From Pseudomonas fortuita (lineage in GTDB: Bacteria; Pseudomonadota; Gammaproteobacteria; Pseudomonadales; Pseudomonadaceae): DNA of 64,000 bases. Below the pieces are notes generated by a model. It saw only the letters and a program-made list of their open reading frames with translations, did not search any database and was not told the DNA's origin. How positions within the stretch are numbered: the first letter of the stretch is position 1; each line of letters starts with the position of its first letter. The stretch spans positions 4,753,501-4,817,500 of the forward strand of contig NZ_CP114035.2 of assembly GCF_026898135.2 (NCBI RefSeq), read 5' to 3'. Shown piece by piece: positions 35,091 to 43,248 of the stretch. Made by a program: the position numbers and the translations under genes.

Positions 35091-35237
35091 TCAATCCTTT
35101 GTTAAATTGAGTTCCAAGCCCAGTGCAGCTATAACATTGGCTCTTGCCTTTTCTCTAAACGGTGCAGGAATAGTTGTTGTGTTCTCACCGCCCGCGACGC
35201 GGAATGGAAAAATCACATTGCCTTCTGTCGCTGTCAT
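35091..35237 (-). CDS. 48-residue protein, middle gene of the accessory operon
   Basis: ATG 35237 overlaps the stop codon of the upstream 140-residue gene as ATGA, and its own stop (35091-35093) lies 4 bases before the next ATG. It reads MTATEGNVIFPFRVAGGENT, continues TTIPAPFREKARANVIAALG, and ends in LELNLTKD. The tight coupling on both sides is the main evidence that it is real. A short strand-rich start and helical end suggest a small partner or antitoxin-like protein. No family is recognised. Confidence 0.6.
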   Translation of the reverse strand: MTATEGNVIFPFRVAGGENTTTIPAPFREKARANVIAALGLELNLTKD

Positions 35238-35656
35238 AGCGAATCTGACATGAGCTCATGAGAAGCAACCTTACCTGCAAGCTCGACCCACCACTCCCCG
35301 TCAAATTGCTTCAACGATCCACCCACAAAGATTGTGTCTTTGTTGAACGACTTGATGTCACGCGGGCTGGCTTCTGTGTCCTTCGCCAAACACATCACCA
35401 AGTAGCAGGAGGCACCGTCACGAATCATTTCAACGTGGGTGCGTCGTTCGTTGTACCCTAAGTTGCTGCTATCCCCGCCGTACTTCTCCAGATGCGTTAA
35501 CTGTACATACCGAACGCCGTCATGCGTCTCGCACCGATCTTGCCAGACTCGCAGGAACACAGCTCCATCTTCCCGCACGGCTCCCCAAGACTGCCTCATC
35601 ATGCGGAGTGGAGCCTTCAAGGCAGAAAAGAACTGTGTGATAGACCTTTCGCTCAT
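35234..35656 (-). CDS. Uncharacterised protein, first gene of the accessory operon
   Basis: A 140-residue soluble protein. It reads ITQFFSALKAPLRMMRQSWG near the start, then VREDGAVFLRVWQDRCETHD and later CYLVMCLAKDTEASPRDIKS, GGSLKQFDGEWWVEL. I associate sequences of this type (SWGAVRE.DGAVFLRVWQD) with small accessory proteins of unknown function, some near restriction-type genes, but cannot name a family. Its stop overlaps the start of the 48-codon gene by 4 bases. A 37-codon open segment ending in TGA at 35673 lies just upstream and may be a remnant of an earlier gene. Confidence 0.65.
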   Translation of the reverse strand: MSERSITQFFSALKAPLRMMRQSWGAVREDGAVFLRVWQDRCETHDGVRYVQLTHLEKYGGDSSNLGYNERRTHVEMIRDGASCYLVMCLAKDTEASPRDIKSFNKDTIFVGGSLKQFDGEWWVELAGKVASHELMSDSL

Positions 35657-35889
35657 ACACCATCCCCATTGATCATTTGTCCTGCTTGAAGCTCTGACAA
35701 ATGTATTCTAGATCGTCTCGTAGCGTCCTGTCCGGCATGACCACAACCCGAAGGGTGCTCAAACGCCGCAGCTCGATCAGCCTCAGGGCGCACTAGCTTC
35801 GCTTATCGTGTTTTGCATACCTTGCCAGTAACAATTGGTGTTAAATGTCCGACTGTAGGCGGTCTCCGTGGACACCAAAAAGACTATAG

Positions 35890-36612
35890 ATGAGGCCAGT
35901 CATGCTTTACATGATGCTACCGCTAGATAGGCATTTTGACTCAGGGTTTGGTGCAGTCGCAGACTCGTTCAAGGATGCTGCTGATGCTCTTGAAGACTCA
36001 AGAGAGAACACACCAACCTTCAATGCTCATCTGCCTGTAAGCTTTTTATACCGGCACGCTATAGAGCTTTACCTGAAGTCAGCGATCATCATTTTTCACC
36101 GGAAACTCAACATCCCATATGGGACAATTCCAGCAAGCGGCGAACCTCAAATCCTCGACGGGGGAAAGTGGAAGCCTATGTATAACGTCCACGGCCTGCT
36201 ACCGCTCTATCGGCACTTCTGCTCGCTTTTTGAAGACCACGCCGAATACCTGTCCAACCATACAAACACAGACTGGAGCTTCCCCATCGAGCTAGGGCAA
36301 TGGATCAGCGAGATCGAGGCAACAGATTCATCAAGTACGTTCTTCCGCTATCCAGTTACGAAGGACAAGGTAAAAGACAAAGAGAAATCCGTCATCCGGG
36401 AGGACCGTTATGATGCTCTGCTTGCAAGAATGGAGCAGCACCAAAAGCCAACCAAAACACTGCTGATGCTTGACCAAAATGACAACGTGGTTGAAACCTT
36501 CTCACACGACGACACACGATCCAAAGAGATCATCGGCACGCTGAAGCAGGTTGCAGGGCTGTTTTCCAATTGCCACGCGGCATTGGTAGGCGAACTAACC
36601 GGAGGGACTTGA
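35890..36612 (+). CDS. Uncharacterised HEPN-like helical protein
   Basis: A 240-residue soluble protein transcribed towards tRNA-Ser. The block SFLYRHAIELYLKSAIII near residue 50 followed by NVHGLLPLYRHFCSLFED near 98 resembles HEPN-type helical domains, in which a YRHxxEL-LK helix is followed by a GHDL-like helix. The usual catalytic Rx4-6H was not found in a clear form. The C-terminal half is charged and low in recognisable motifs. It is divergent from the four-gene operon, with a 233-base gap that contains only short open fragments. Function unknown; it belongs to the same AT-richer accessory patch. Confidence 0.65.
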   Translation: MRPVMLYMMLPLDRHFDSGFGAVADSFKDAADALEDSRENTPTFNAHLPVSFLYRHAIELYLKSAIIIFHRKLNIPYGTIPASGEPQILDGGKWKPMYNVHGLLPLYRHFCSLFEDHAEYLSNHTNTDWSFPIELGQWISEIEATDSSSTFFRYPVTKDKVKDKEKSVIREDRYDALLARMEQHQKPTKTLLMLDQNDNVVETFSHDDTRSKEIIGTLKQVAGLFSNCHAALVGELTGGT

Positions 36613-36705
36613 AGCCGCACTGGTTATCAATCGATTGGAAATCGAGGATATAGCGAAGGATTTGGCGTGCGGCAACGGGGATTTGAGTAGTACAATTCTG
36701 AAACG

Positions 36706-36739
36706 AAAAACCCCCGCAGACCTTAATCTACGGGGGTTT
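36706..36739 (-). terminator. Terminator of tRNA-Ser
   Basis: A 13-bp stem (AAACCCCCGTAGA with TCTGCGGGGGTTT, one T-G pair), a 6-base loop and a T run follow the tRNA on the minus strand. The structure is symmetric and could also stop the plus-strand gene ending at 36612. Confidence 0.88.
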
Positions 36740-36747
36740 CGTATGTA

Positions 36748-36837
36748 TGGCGGAGAGATAGGGATTTGAACCCTAGGTACTGTTGCCAGTACAACGGATT
36801 TCGAATCCGTCCCGTTCGACCACTCCGGCATCTCTCC
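36748..36837 (-). tRNA. tRNA-Ser (anticodon CGA)
   Basis: A 90-base gene with encoded CCA. The acceptor GGAGAGA pairs with TCTCTCC, the anticodon loop is TTCGAAA (anticodon CGA, reading UCG), and a long variable arm (GTACTGGCAACAGTACC) marks a class II tRNA. The T arm reads GGGTTCAAATCCC. The 3' end points to the accessory patch at lower coordinates, the side on which islands integrating at a tRNA 3' end would lie. Confidence 0.97.
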
Positions 36838-36928
36838 AATGCCGCGCATCATACCAGCGTTCTTTTAAAACGCAAACCTTTTTTTAAAAAAAATCGCGTG
36901 GTATCAGGCGCTTGCGTGAACGGGCCGC

Positions 36929-37639
36929 TTACAGCGGCACGCCCAGGCGCTTGGCAACTTCTTCGTAGGCTTCGATTACGTCGCCCAGGCCCTGACGGAA
37001 GCGGTCCTTGTCCATCTTCTTGCGGGTTTCTTTGTCCCACAGGCGGCAGCCGTCCGGGCTGAACTCGTCGCCCAGCACGATCTGGCCGTGGAATACGCCG
37101 AACTCCAGCTTGAAGTCGACCAGCAGCAGGCCGGCGTCATCGAACAGCTTGCTCAGCACTTCGTTAACCTTCAGCGACAGCTTTTTCATTTCGACCAGCT
37201 GCTCGGCGGTGCCCCAGCCGAACGCGACAACGTGGGATTCGTTGATGAAGGGGTCGCCCTTCTCGTCGTTTTTCAGGAACAGTTCGAAGGTGGACGGCTC
37301 GAGCTTGATGCCCTCCTCCACGCCCAGGCGCTTGACCAGGCTACCGGCGGCGTAGTTGCGCACTACGCATTCGACCGGGATCATGTCCAGCTTCTTCACC
37401 AGGCACTCGTTGTCACCCAGCAGCTTGTCAAACTGGGTTGGCACGCCGGCTTCTTCCAGTTTCTGCATGATGAAGGCGTTGAACTTGTTGTTCACCATGC
37501 CTTTGCGGTCGAGTTGTTCGATGCGCTTGCCGTCGAACGCCGAAGTGTCGTTACGGAACAGCAGGATCAAGCGGTCGGCGTCGTCGGTCTTGTAAACCGA
37601 TTTGGCCTTGCCGCGGTAGAGTTCGTCGCGTTTTTCCAT
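36929..37639 (-). CDS. purC: Phosphoribosylaminoimidazole-succinocarboxamide synthase
   Basis: A 236-residue SAICAR synthetase, which ligates aspartate to CAIR with ATP in purine synthesis. Diagnostic segments are the N-terminal [20 protein letters not shown] nucleotide loop, [26 protein letters not shown] near residue 90, and the C-terminal [11 protein letters not shown] and [13 protein letters not shown] blocks. Full length for the bacterial monofunctional form. It is the last gene of a minus-strand series dapA-bamC-MBL-purC with short gaps. Confidence 0.96.
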   Translation of the reverse strand: MEKRDELYRGKAKSVYKTDDADRLILLFRNDTSAFDGKRIEQLDRKGMVNNKFNAFIMQKLEEAGVPTQFDKLLGDNECLVKKLDMIPVECVVRNYAAGSLVKRLGVEEGIKLEPSTFELFLKNDEKGDPFINESHVVAFGWGTAEQLVEMKKLSLKVNEVLSKLFDDAGLLLVDFKLEFGVFHGQIVLGDEFSPDGCRLWDKETRKKMDKDRFRQGLGDVIEAYEEVAKRLGVPL

Positions 37640-37669
37640 GATTGGGCTCCGCTTGCTTGAGGTGTTGGG

Positions 37670-38428
37670 CTAGGCGATTTCGCGCCAGTCGAGCCCGTGT
37701 TCCTGATTCGCCACCTGGAGCCAGTCCGGGTCGCACCCTAAGGTGTCGACAAAGCACTGGCGGGCCAAGTGTGGCAGGTTGTTCTTGCTGCTGAGGTGGG
37801 CCAGCACCAGGTGTTGCAGGTTGCTCCAGCCCAACTCGTGCACCAGGCGCGCGGCCTGGTGATTGTTCAAATGCCCTTGCATGCCACCTACCCGCTGCTT
37901 CAGGAAGACCGGGTAGTGACCGCGTGCCAGCAGGTCGCGGCAATGGTTGGCCTCGATCAGCAGTGCATCCAGGCCTTGGTAACGTTCCAGCAACAGCGCG
38001 TCGTACGAGCCCAGGTCGGTCAGCATGCCGAAGCGCCGCTGGCCGTCGCTGATCACGTACTGCAACGGCTCGTAGGCGTCGTGCTCTACCCGCGCTGCGG
38101 TCACTTCCAGGCTGCCGATACGCAGGCTTTGGCCACAAGCGAGAAAACCGGCCACCTCCACCGGCTTGCGCATGCCGCGCAAGGTCCCTTGGCTGAGGTA
38201 GACCGGTACATTGTAGCGCCGTGACAGCAAGCCGACCCCATGCACGTGGTCGGCATGTTCGTGGGTGACCAATACTGCGCTGAGCTGGGCCGCCGAGACG
38301 CCGAGCAGCGCCAGGCGCCGCTCGGTTTCACGCAGGGAAAAGCCGCAATCGACCAGGATGAACGTGTCACCACTGGCGATCAGCGTGCCGTTCCCTTGGC
38401 TACCGCTTCCGAGTACCGCGAAGCGCAC
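37670..38428 (-). CDS. MBL-fold metallo-hydrolase (PhnP/YycJ-like)
   Basis: A 252-residue metallo-beta-lactamase-fold protein. It opens with FAVLGSGSQGNGTLIASGDT, the start of the YycJ/WalJ-like branch, and carries the metal motif VTHEHADHVHG near residue 55 (HxHxDH). Further ligands are probable in ARVEHDAYEP and EANHCRDLL. The start is GTG at 38428, directly abutting the bamC stop, so it is translated as part of the bamC message. Relatives are exonuclease- or phosphodiesterase-like; the substrate is not known. Confidence 0.88.
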   Translation of the reverse strand: MRFAVLGSGSQGNGTLIASGDTFILVDCGFSLRETERRLALLGVSAAQLSAVLVTHEHADHVHGVGLLSRRYNVPVYLSQGTLRGMRKPVEVAGFLACGQSLRIGSLEVTAARVEHDAYEPLQYVISDGQRRFGMLTDLGSYDALLLERYQGLDALLIEANHCRDLLARGHYPVFLKQRVGGMQGHLNNHQAARLVHELGWSNLQHLVLAHLSSKNNLPHLARQCFVDTLGCDPDWLQVANQEHGLDWREIA

Positions 38429-39550
38429 TTAACCCAGGTGGTCCTGAATGGCGCTCAGCACGCGGCGGGCGACATCGGCCGGAGCCACGGTGTTGATGTT
38501 TTTCTCGACCGTGACCTGCACGCTCTCACCCACCTTGCTCAGGCGAACCTGGTAGCGCTCGGCGCGGGCTTCACGCTCTTCCTTGGTCGGCTCGCTGCCG
38601 AACATGCGGCTGAAGAAGCCAGGCTGGTTCTGCTTGTCGTCAGGCTTTTCCGACAGGTTGATGTAGTACAGGCCCAGGCTGCGGTTGATGTCTTCGACAC
38701 GCCACTCGCCACCCTGCTCCAGGGCACGGCCCACGCCAGACCAGGCGCGGTCCAGGTCGGAGCCCAGGTACAGCACCGGGTTGCCGCTGCCGTCTTCGCT
38801 GAGGCTGACGCGGCTTGGCGCGTCGAAATCGCGCGCGGCCAGCAGCGACACCGAACCGCCCTTCTCGGCGCTGCGGTTCATGCTGGCAAGCATTTCGTCG
38901 ACCAGCAGAGCATCGGCGCCGGTGTTGGCAGACGTGGACGGAAATGCAGGCTCGGCAGTGCTGCCGGCCGGGCGCTCGACGCTCACCACGTACACCTCGG
39001 AGGTGTTGCGCTGCACGCCGGGCTCCATGCGCACACGTACCCGCACTTCGCTGTCACCGCTGCTGGCAGTGCTGGCCAGGCGCTGGCCAAGCGAGGCCGA
39101 CAGCTCGTCGAAACGCTGCCAGGTGGTGTTGAATTCACCGGTCTGCGGGCGCTCTTCGGCAATACGGAAGCCGTTGTCCTCGAAGAACTGGCGGGCCACT
39201 GGCCACACCTCGGCAGGCGAATGCTGGGCCAGCACCCAACGGCTGCTGCCGCTGCGTTGCAGGCTGTAATCGGTAACCTGGGCGGCGCCACCGGTCAGCG
39301 GTTGCGGGCGCGGCACCTCGAACTCGCCAGCGACATTGTCATCGGCGACGTTACGTGGAATGGGCAGCAACGGGTCAAGGCGCTTGACGTTGCTGACGTC
39401 CTGCGGCAGCTGCATCGGCGCGGTCGGGTGCGCCTGCAGGTAATCGCTGCCGCGGTCGCGGAAATAGCCATCCTCGCCCCACAGCCAGCCACACCCACTG
39501 GTGCTGGAGATAATCAGGGCAAGGGCGGAAAGACCAGCCAGTCGCTTCAT
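38429..39550 (-). CDS. bamC: Outer membrane assembly lipoprotein BamC (NlpB/DapX)
   Basis: A 373-residue lipoprotein of the BAM complex, which inserts beta-barrel proteins into the outer membrane. The signal peptide ends in the lipobox STSGC (about residue 20). A proline-rich unstructured stretch follows (SDYLQAHPTAPMQLPQDVSN), then two helix-grip domains typical of NlpB, with YYINLSEKPDDKQN near 250. ATG 39550 is preferred over GTG 39559 because AGGAAG lies 8 bases upstream. The dapA-bamC order is conserved across gammaproteobacteria and explains the old name dapX. Confidence 0.9.
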   Translation of the reverse strand: MKRLAGLSALALIISSTSGCGWLWGEDGYFRDRGSDYLQAHPTAPMQLPQDVSNVKRLDPLLPIPRNVADDNVAGEFEVPRPQPLTGGAAQVTDYSLQRSGSSRWVLAQHSPAEVWPVARQFFEDNGFRIAEERPQTGEFNTTWQRFDELSASLGQRLASTASSGDSEVRVRVRMEPGVQRNTSEVYVVSVERPAGSTAEPAFPSTSANTGADALLVDEMLASMNRSAEKGGSVSLLAARDFDAPSRVSLSEDGSGNPVLYLGSDLDRAWSGVGRALEQGGEWRVEDINRSLGLYYINLSEKPDDKQNQPGFFSRMFGSEPTKEEREARAERYQVRLSKVGESVQVTVEKNINTVAPADVARRVLSAIQDHLG

Positions 39551-39565
39551 GCGGTGCACTTCCTC

Positions 39566-40453
39566 TTAAACCAGTACGCCGGACTGGCGCAAGGCAGTAC
39601 GGACTTTTTCGTGGCAGCCTTCGCTCAGCCAGGTCAGTGGCAGGCGAATGCCTTTTTGCATCAGGCCCATTTCGACGAGCGCCCACTTCACCGGGATCGG
39701 GTTGGCTTCGCAGAACAGGTCTTTGTGCAGCGGCATGAGTTTTTCGTTGATTGCGCGGGCCTTCTCGGCATTGCCCTCAAGGGCGGCCTCGCACAGGTCG
39801 GCCATTTCGCGCGGGGCGACGTTGGCCGTAACAGAGATGTTGCCCTTGCCACCCATCAGGATCAGCTCGACGGCAGTTGGGTCGTCGCCGGACAGGACGA
39901 TGAAGTCCTTGCTGACGCCATCGAGGATGGCCTTGGCGCGCACCAGGTCGCCGGTGGCTTCCTTGATGCCGATGATGTTCGGCACGGTCGACAGGCGGAT
40001 CACGGTCTCGGCCTGCATGTCGCAGGAGGTGCGGCCGGGTACGTTGTAGAGGATTTGCGGGATGTCGACGGCTTCGGCGATGTGCTTGAAGTGCTGGTAC
40101 AGGCCTTCCTGGGTCGGCTTGTTGTAGTACGGCACAACCAGCAGGCAGGCATCGGCGCCGGCGTTCTTGGCGTTTTGCGTCAGGTGCACCGCTTCGGTGG
40201 TGGAGTTGGCACCGGTGCCGGCGATGACCGGAATCGGCTTGGCGCTGCGCTTGACGCGCTCGACCACGTGCTTGATGACCAGAATGTGTTCTTCGACATC
40301 CAGCGTGGCCGACTCACCGGTGGTGCCGACAGCGACGATCGCATGGGTGCCGTTTTCCAGGTGGAAGTCTACAAGTTTGTCGAGGCTGCCCCAGTCAACA
40401 CGCCCTTGTGCATCCATGGGTGTGACCAATGCCACCATACTGCCCGCAATCAT
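39566..40453 (-). CDS. dapA: 4-hydroxy-tetrahydrodipicolinate synthase
   Basis: A 295-residue aldolase that condenses pyruvate with aspartate semialdehyde in lysine and peptidoglycan precursor synthesis. Seen are the start [13 protein letters not shown], the GTTGESATL loop near residue 43, the tyrosine in [14 protein letters not shown] near 106, [11 protein letters not shown] near 133 and the Schiff-base lysine in [10 protein letters not shown] near 161. ATG 40453 follows GGAG; the longer frame is not used. It is distinct from the catabolic paralogue at 11828-12775. Confidence 0.96.
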   Translation of the reverse strand: MIAGSMVALVTPMDAQGRVDWGSLDKLVDFHLENGTHAIVAVGTTGESATLDVEEHILVIKHVVERVKRSAKPIPVIAGTGANSTTEAVHLTQNAKNAGADACLLVVPYYNKPTQEGLYQHFKHIAEAVDIPQILYNVPGRTSCDMQAETVIRLSTVPNIIGIKEATGDLVRAKAILDGVSKDFIVLSGDDPTAVELILMGGKGNISVTANVAPREMADLCEAALEGNAEKARAINEKLMPLHKDLFCEANPIPVKWALVEMGLMQKGIRLPLTWLSEGCHEKVRTALRQSGVLV

Positions 40454-40712
40454 GTAACTGCTCCTGCCGGAAAAAGAGAGCGGTAATGGTACTGGGGGCA
40501 TCGACCTTGCACAAGCGAAGCAGGCGGGCGGAGCATTCCCCTCGGCGCCTTATTTCGCTACCCTTGACCCTTTGATCGGTGCAGCGCGGCCCGCCGGGCC
40601 GTCGACCTTGCTCCCCGCCAGCGTCCAAGACCTCGCATGCGAGCCCCGGGCCCTGCCGACAGGAGGCTTCAGACCGTCCTGCACCGACCGCTCATCGCTT
40701 TAGGAATGCTGC

Positions 40713-41276
40713 ATGTCCACCCCCACCACTGTTCGCGAACAATTCCTTGTCATCAGTGCCTTGGGCCCGAATCCCATGGAACTGGCCAACGTCCTCAGCC
40801 GCGCTGCCTTCGAAAACCGCTGCGCGGTGGTCACCTCGCGCCTGAGCCGCCACGGCGAGACCAGCGCCCTGGTGCTGCAGGTGGGCGGCAGCTGGGACGC
40901 CCTGGCGCGCCTCGAATCCACCCTGCCGGGCCTGGGCAAGAAGCACGGCCTGACCCTGGACGTGGTGCGCAGCGCCGACCAGGAGGTGCGCCCGCAGGCC
41001 CTGCCCTACGTGGCTTATGTGAGCGCCGCTTACCGCCCGGACATCATCAACGAGCTGTGCCAGTTCTTCCTCGATCACCGTGTCGAGCTGGAAGCCATGA
41101 CTTGCGACACCTACCTGGCACCGCAGACCGGCAGCAGCATGCTCAACGCCCAGTTCACCGTGATCCTGCCGGCCGGCACCCAGATCAGCTGGCTGCGTGA
41201 CCAGTTCCTGGACTTTGCCGACGCCCTGAACCTCGATGCGCTGATCGAGCCATGGCGCCCACAGAACCCAATGTAA
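40713..41276 (+). CDS. gcvR: GcvR-like glycine cleavage regulator (two ACT domains)
   Basis: A 187-residue protein built of two ACT domains: residues about 8-90 (FLVISALGPNPMELANVLSR) and about 97-180 (YVAYVSAAYRPDIINELCQF). In E. coli GcvR binds glycine and represses the gcv operon by binding the activator GcvA. No DNA-binding domain is present, in keeping with that role. It is divergent from dapA and followed after 11 bases by bcp, an arrangement conserved in gammaproteobacteria. Confidence 0.88.
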   Translation: MSTPTTVREQFLVISALGPNPMELANVLSRAAFENRCAVVTSRLSRHGETSALVLQVGGSWDALARLESTLPGLGKKHGLTLDVVRSADQEVRPQALPYVAYVSAAYRPDIINELCQFFLDHRVELEAMTCDTYLAPQTGSSMLNAQFTVILPAGTQISWLRDQFLDFADALNLDALIEPWRPQNPM

Positions 41277-41287
41277 GGAAACCGACC

Positions 41288-41761
41288 ATGGCCGTAGCAC
41301 TCGACCAACCCGTTGCCGACTTCCAGGCCCAGGCCACCAGCGGGCAAACCGTCAGCCTGGCCGAGCTCAAGGGCCGGCAAGTGGTGCTGTACTTCTACCC
41401 GAAGGACAGCACGCCGGGCTGCACCACCCAAGGCCAGGGGTTCCGCGACCAGCATGATGCCTTTGCCGCAGCCAACACCGTGGTGTTCGGGGTATCGCGC
41501 GATGGCCTCAAGTCGCACGAGAACTTCAAGGCCAAGCAAGGCTTCCCGTTCGAGCTGATCAGCGACAAAGACGAGGCCCTGTGCCAGCTGTTCGACGTGA
41601 TCAAGCTGAAAAAGCTGTATGGCAAGGAATACATGGGCGTTGATCGCAGCACCTTCCTGATCGACAAGGACGGTGTGCTGCGCCAGGAATGGCGTGGGGT
41701 GAAGGTGCCCGGGCATGTGGATGCCGTGCTGGCGGCTGCCCAGGCCTTGAACAAGGCTTGA
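41288..41761 (+). CDS. bcp: Peroxiredoxin Bcp/PrxQ
   Basis: A 157-residue thiol peroxidase that reduces hydroperoxides with thioredoxin. The peroxidatic cysteine is in YPKDSTPGCTTQGQGFRD near residue 45. The resolving cysteine five residues later in E. coli Bcp is replaced here (GQG in place of ACG). The only other cysteine is in ALCQLFDV near 97, so it may work as a one-Cys enzyme or use a distant partner. ATG 41288 lies 11 bases after the gcvR stop, suggesting co-transcription. Confidence 0.93.
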   Translation: MAVALDQPVADFQAQATSGQTVSLAELKGRQVVLYFYPKDSTPGCTTQGQGFRDQHDAFAAANTVVFGVSRDGLKSHENFKAKQGFPFELISDKDEALCQLFDVIKLKKLYGKEYMGVDRSTFLIDKDGVLRQEWRGVKVPGHVDAVLAAAQALNKA

Positions 41762-41769
41762 AATTGATG

Positions 41770-41788
41770 GGGGCTGCTTTGCAGCCCC
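41770..41788. terminator. Hairpin between convergent bcp and the PerM-family gene
   Basis: An 8-bp stem GGGGCTGC with GCAGCCCC and a TTT loop lies 8 bases after the bcp stop. There is no T run, so it may be a weak or factor-assisted terminator. Confidence 0.45.
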
Positions 41789-41795
41789 AGTTGCA

Positions 41796-42866
41796 TCAAA
41801 GCATCGGTGACACGCTAGGCTCCTGCCGCGGCCAGGCATCCAGCACGGCCTTGATCAGCGTCGCCAGCGGGATCGCGAAGAAGATCCCCCAGAACCCCCA
41901 CAGCCCGCCAAACAGCAACACCGCGCAAATGATCGCCACCGGGTGCAGGCTAACGGCCTCCGAGAACAGCAGCGGCACCAGCACGTTGCCGTCCAGCGCC
42001 TGGATGATCGCATACACCGTCATCAGGTATATGAACTGGTCGCCCCAGCCCCACTGGAACAGCGCAATCAGCGTCACCGGTACCGTCACCACCACTGCCC
42101 CCACATAGGGCACCACCACCGACAGGCCCACCAGTAGCGCCAACAGCGCGGCGTAGTTGAGCCCCAGGCTGATAAACGCGATGTAGGTGGCAATGCCGCA
42201 GATCAGGATTTCGATGCCCTTGCCGCGAATGTAGTTGGCAATCTGCCGGTTCATCTCACTGCCTACCCGGTTCAGCAAGGCGCGCTGCCTGGGCAGGTAG
42301 CCACTGACCCAACGGCCGATCAGTTCGCGGTCCTTGAGGAAGAAGAACACCAGGATCGGCACCAGCACCAGGTAAATCATGGCGTTGACCAGCAACGGCA
42401 GGCTGGACAGCGAGAAGGTCAGCGCCCACTGGCCAAACTTGCCGATTTCCCCGCGCACCGATTCGATCGCGTGCAATACCTGCTCGTCCGACACCAGGTG
42501 CGGGTAACGCTCGGGCAGCAGCAACAGCAACGACTGCCACTTGCCGAGCATGCCCGGCAGCTCGTTGAACAGGGTAATCAGCTGGTGCCACAACAGCGGC
42601 ACCAACACCAGCATGAACACCGCCAGCGCGCCCATGAACAAGGCGAAGACCAGCATCACCGCCAGCCGGGTCGGTACCCGCAGCCGCTCTAGGGCGTTGA
42701 CCAGCCCCTGCATCAGGAACGCCAGCACCATGCCCGCCAGCACCGGCGCGAGCATGCCGCCCAGGGTGAGCACGGCGGTAAAAGCCAGGAACAGCAGGAC
42801 CGCCAGCACCACCGCTTCTTCATCGGAGAAGTAGCGCTGCATCCAGTCGCGAAGCACTTTGAACAT
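41796..42866 (-). CDS. AI-2E/PerM family inner-membrane protein
   Basis: A 356-residue polytopic membrane protein with seven or eight hydrophobic segments. Typical segments are the N-terminal AVVLAVLLFLAFTAVLTLGG, ILVFFFLKDRELIGRWVSGY near residue 170, and the C-terminal FGGLWGFWGIFFAIPLATLI. The family includes TqsA-type AI-2 exporters and PerM-type permeases, so the transported solute is uncertain. It is followed on the same strand, that is preceded by transcription, by the TusA-like gene 20 bases upstream, and the pair is probably an operon. Confidence 0.88.
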   Translation of the reverse strand: MFKVLRDWMQRYFSDEEAVVLAVLLFLAFTAVLTLGGMLAPVLAGMVLAFLMQGLVNALERLRVPTRLAVMLVFALFMGALAVFMLVLVPLLWHQLITLFNELPGMLGKWQSLLLLLPERYPHLVSDEQVLHAIESVRGEIGKFGQWALTFSLSSLPLLVNAMIYLVLVPILVFFFLKDRELIGRWVSGYLPRQRALLNRVGSEMNRQIANYIRGKGIEILICGIATYIAFISLGLNYAALLALLVGLSVVVPYVGAVVVTVPVTLIALFQWGWGDQFIYLMTVYAIIQALDGNVLVPLLFSEAVSLHPVAIICAVLLFGGLWGFWGIFFAIPLATLIKAVLDAWPRQEPSVSPML

Positions 42867-42886
42867 TGACGATCCTTGGAAAAGAC

Positions 42887-43126
42887 TCAGGCCTTGCGCA
42901 GCCAGTAGGTATAGGTGCCGGCGTCAGCCGTTTCCTGCAGCAGGGTATGACCGGCCAGCTTGGCGAAAGTGCGGAAGTCGCGCTGGGAACCGGCGTCAGT
43001 GGCGATCACTTTGAGCACCGCGCCGCTGGCCAGGCGATTGAGTTCCATCTTGGCCTTGAGCAGCGGCAAAGGGCAATTCAGCCCGCTGGCGTCCAGTTCG
43101 GCGTCGCAGGTCAGGGTGTCACTCAT
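42887..43126 (-). CDS. TusA/YedF family sulfurtransferase-like protein
   Basis: A 79-residue SirA/TusA-fold protein. The key motif LDASGLNCPLPLLKAKMELN near residue 12 contains the CPxP signature whose cysteine carries persulfide sulfur. The fold is completed by KVIATDAGSQRDFRTFAKLA. It may supply sulfur for tRNA thiolation or another pathway; the neighbour is a membrane protein, so the partner is unclear. ATG 43126 gives the standard length, and GAGAG lies upstream. Confidence 0.88.
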   Translation of the reverse strand: MSDTLTCDAELDASGLNCPLPLLKAKMELNRLASGAVLKVIATDAGSQRDFRTFAKLAGHTLLQETADAGTYTYWLRKA

Positions 43127-43248
43127 CGCGGGGCTCTCCAAAGGCATTGCCAGGTTGCTGCTTGACAGGGTCGGCTAGGATAGCGCCACTGGTCGCCAAC
43201 GTGTGAGCCCGCTACAGTAGGTATCTTTGATCGACGCGAGCTTCGTGC

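Noticed and set aside
35673..35786. 37-codon minus-strand segment upstream of the 140-residue gene
   Set aside because: No start codon with a ribosome site and no recognised family; at most the tail of a lost gene, so not listed as a feature.
31506..36748. An integrase gene or duplicated tRNA-Ser 3' end (att site) bounding the accessory patch
   Set aside because: Looked for by eye and not seen; an exact-match search would settle it.
38240..40486. 748-codon plus-strand frame across the MBL, bamC and dapA genes
   Set aside because: It is antisense to three certain genes and has no recognisable protein sequence; high GC explains the open frame.
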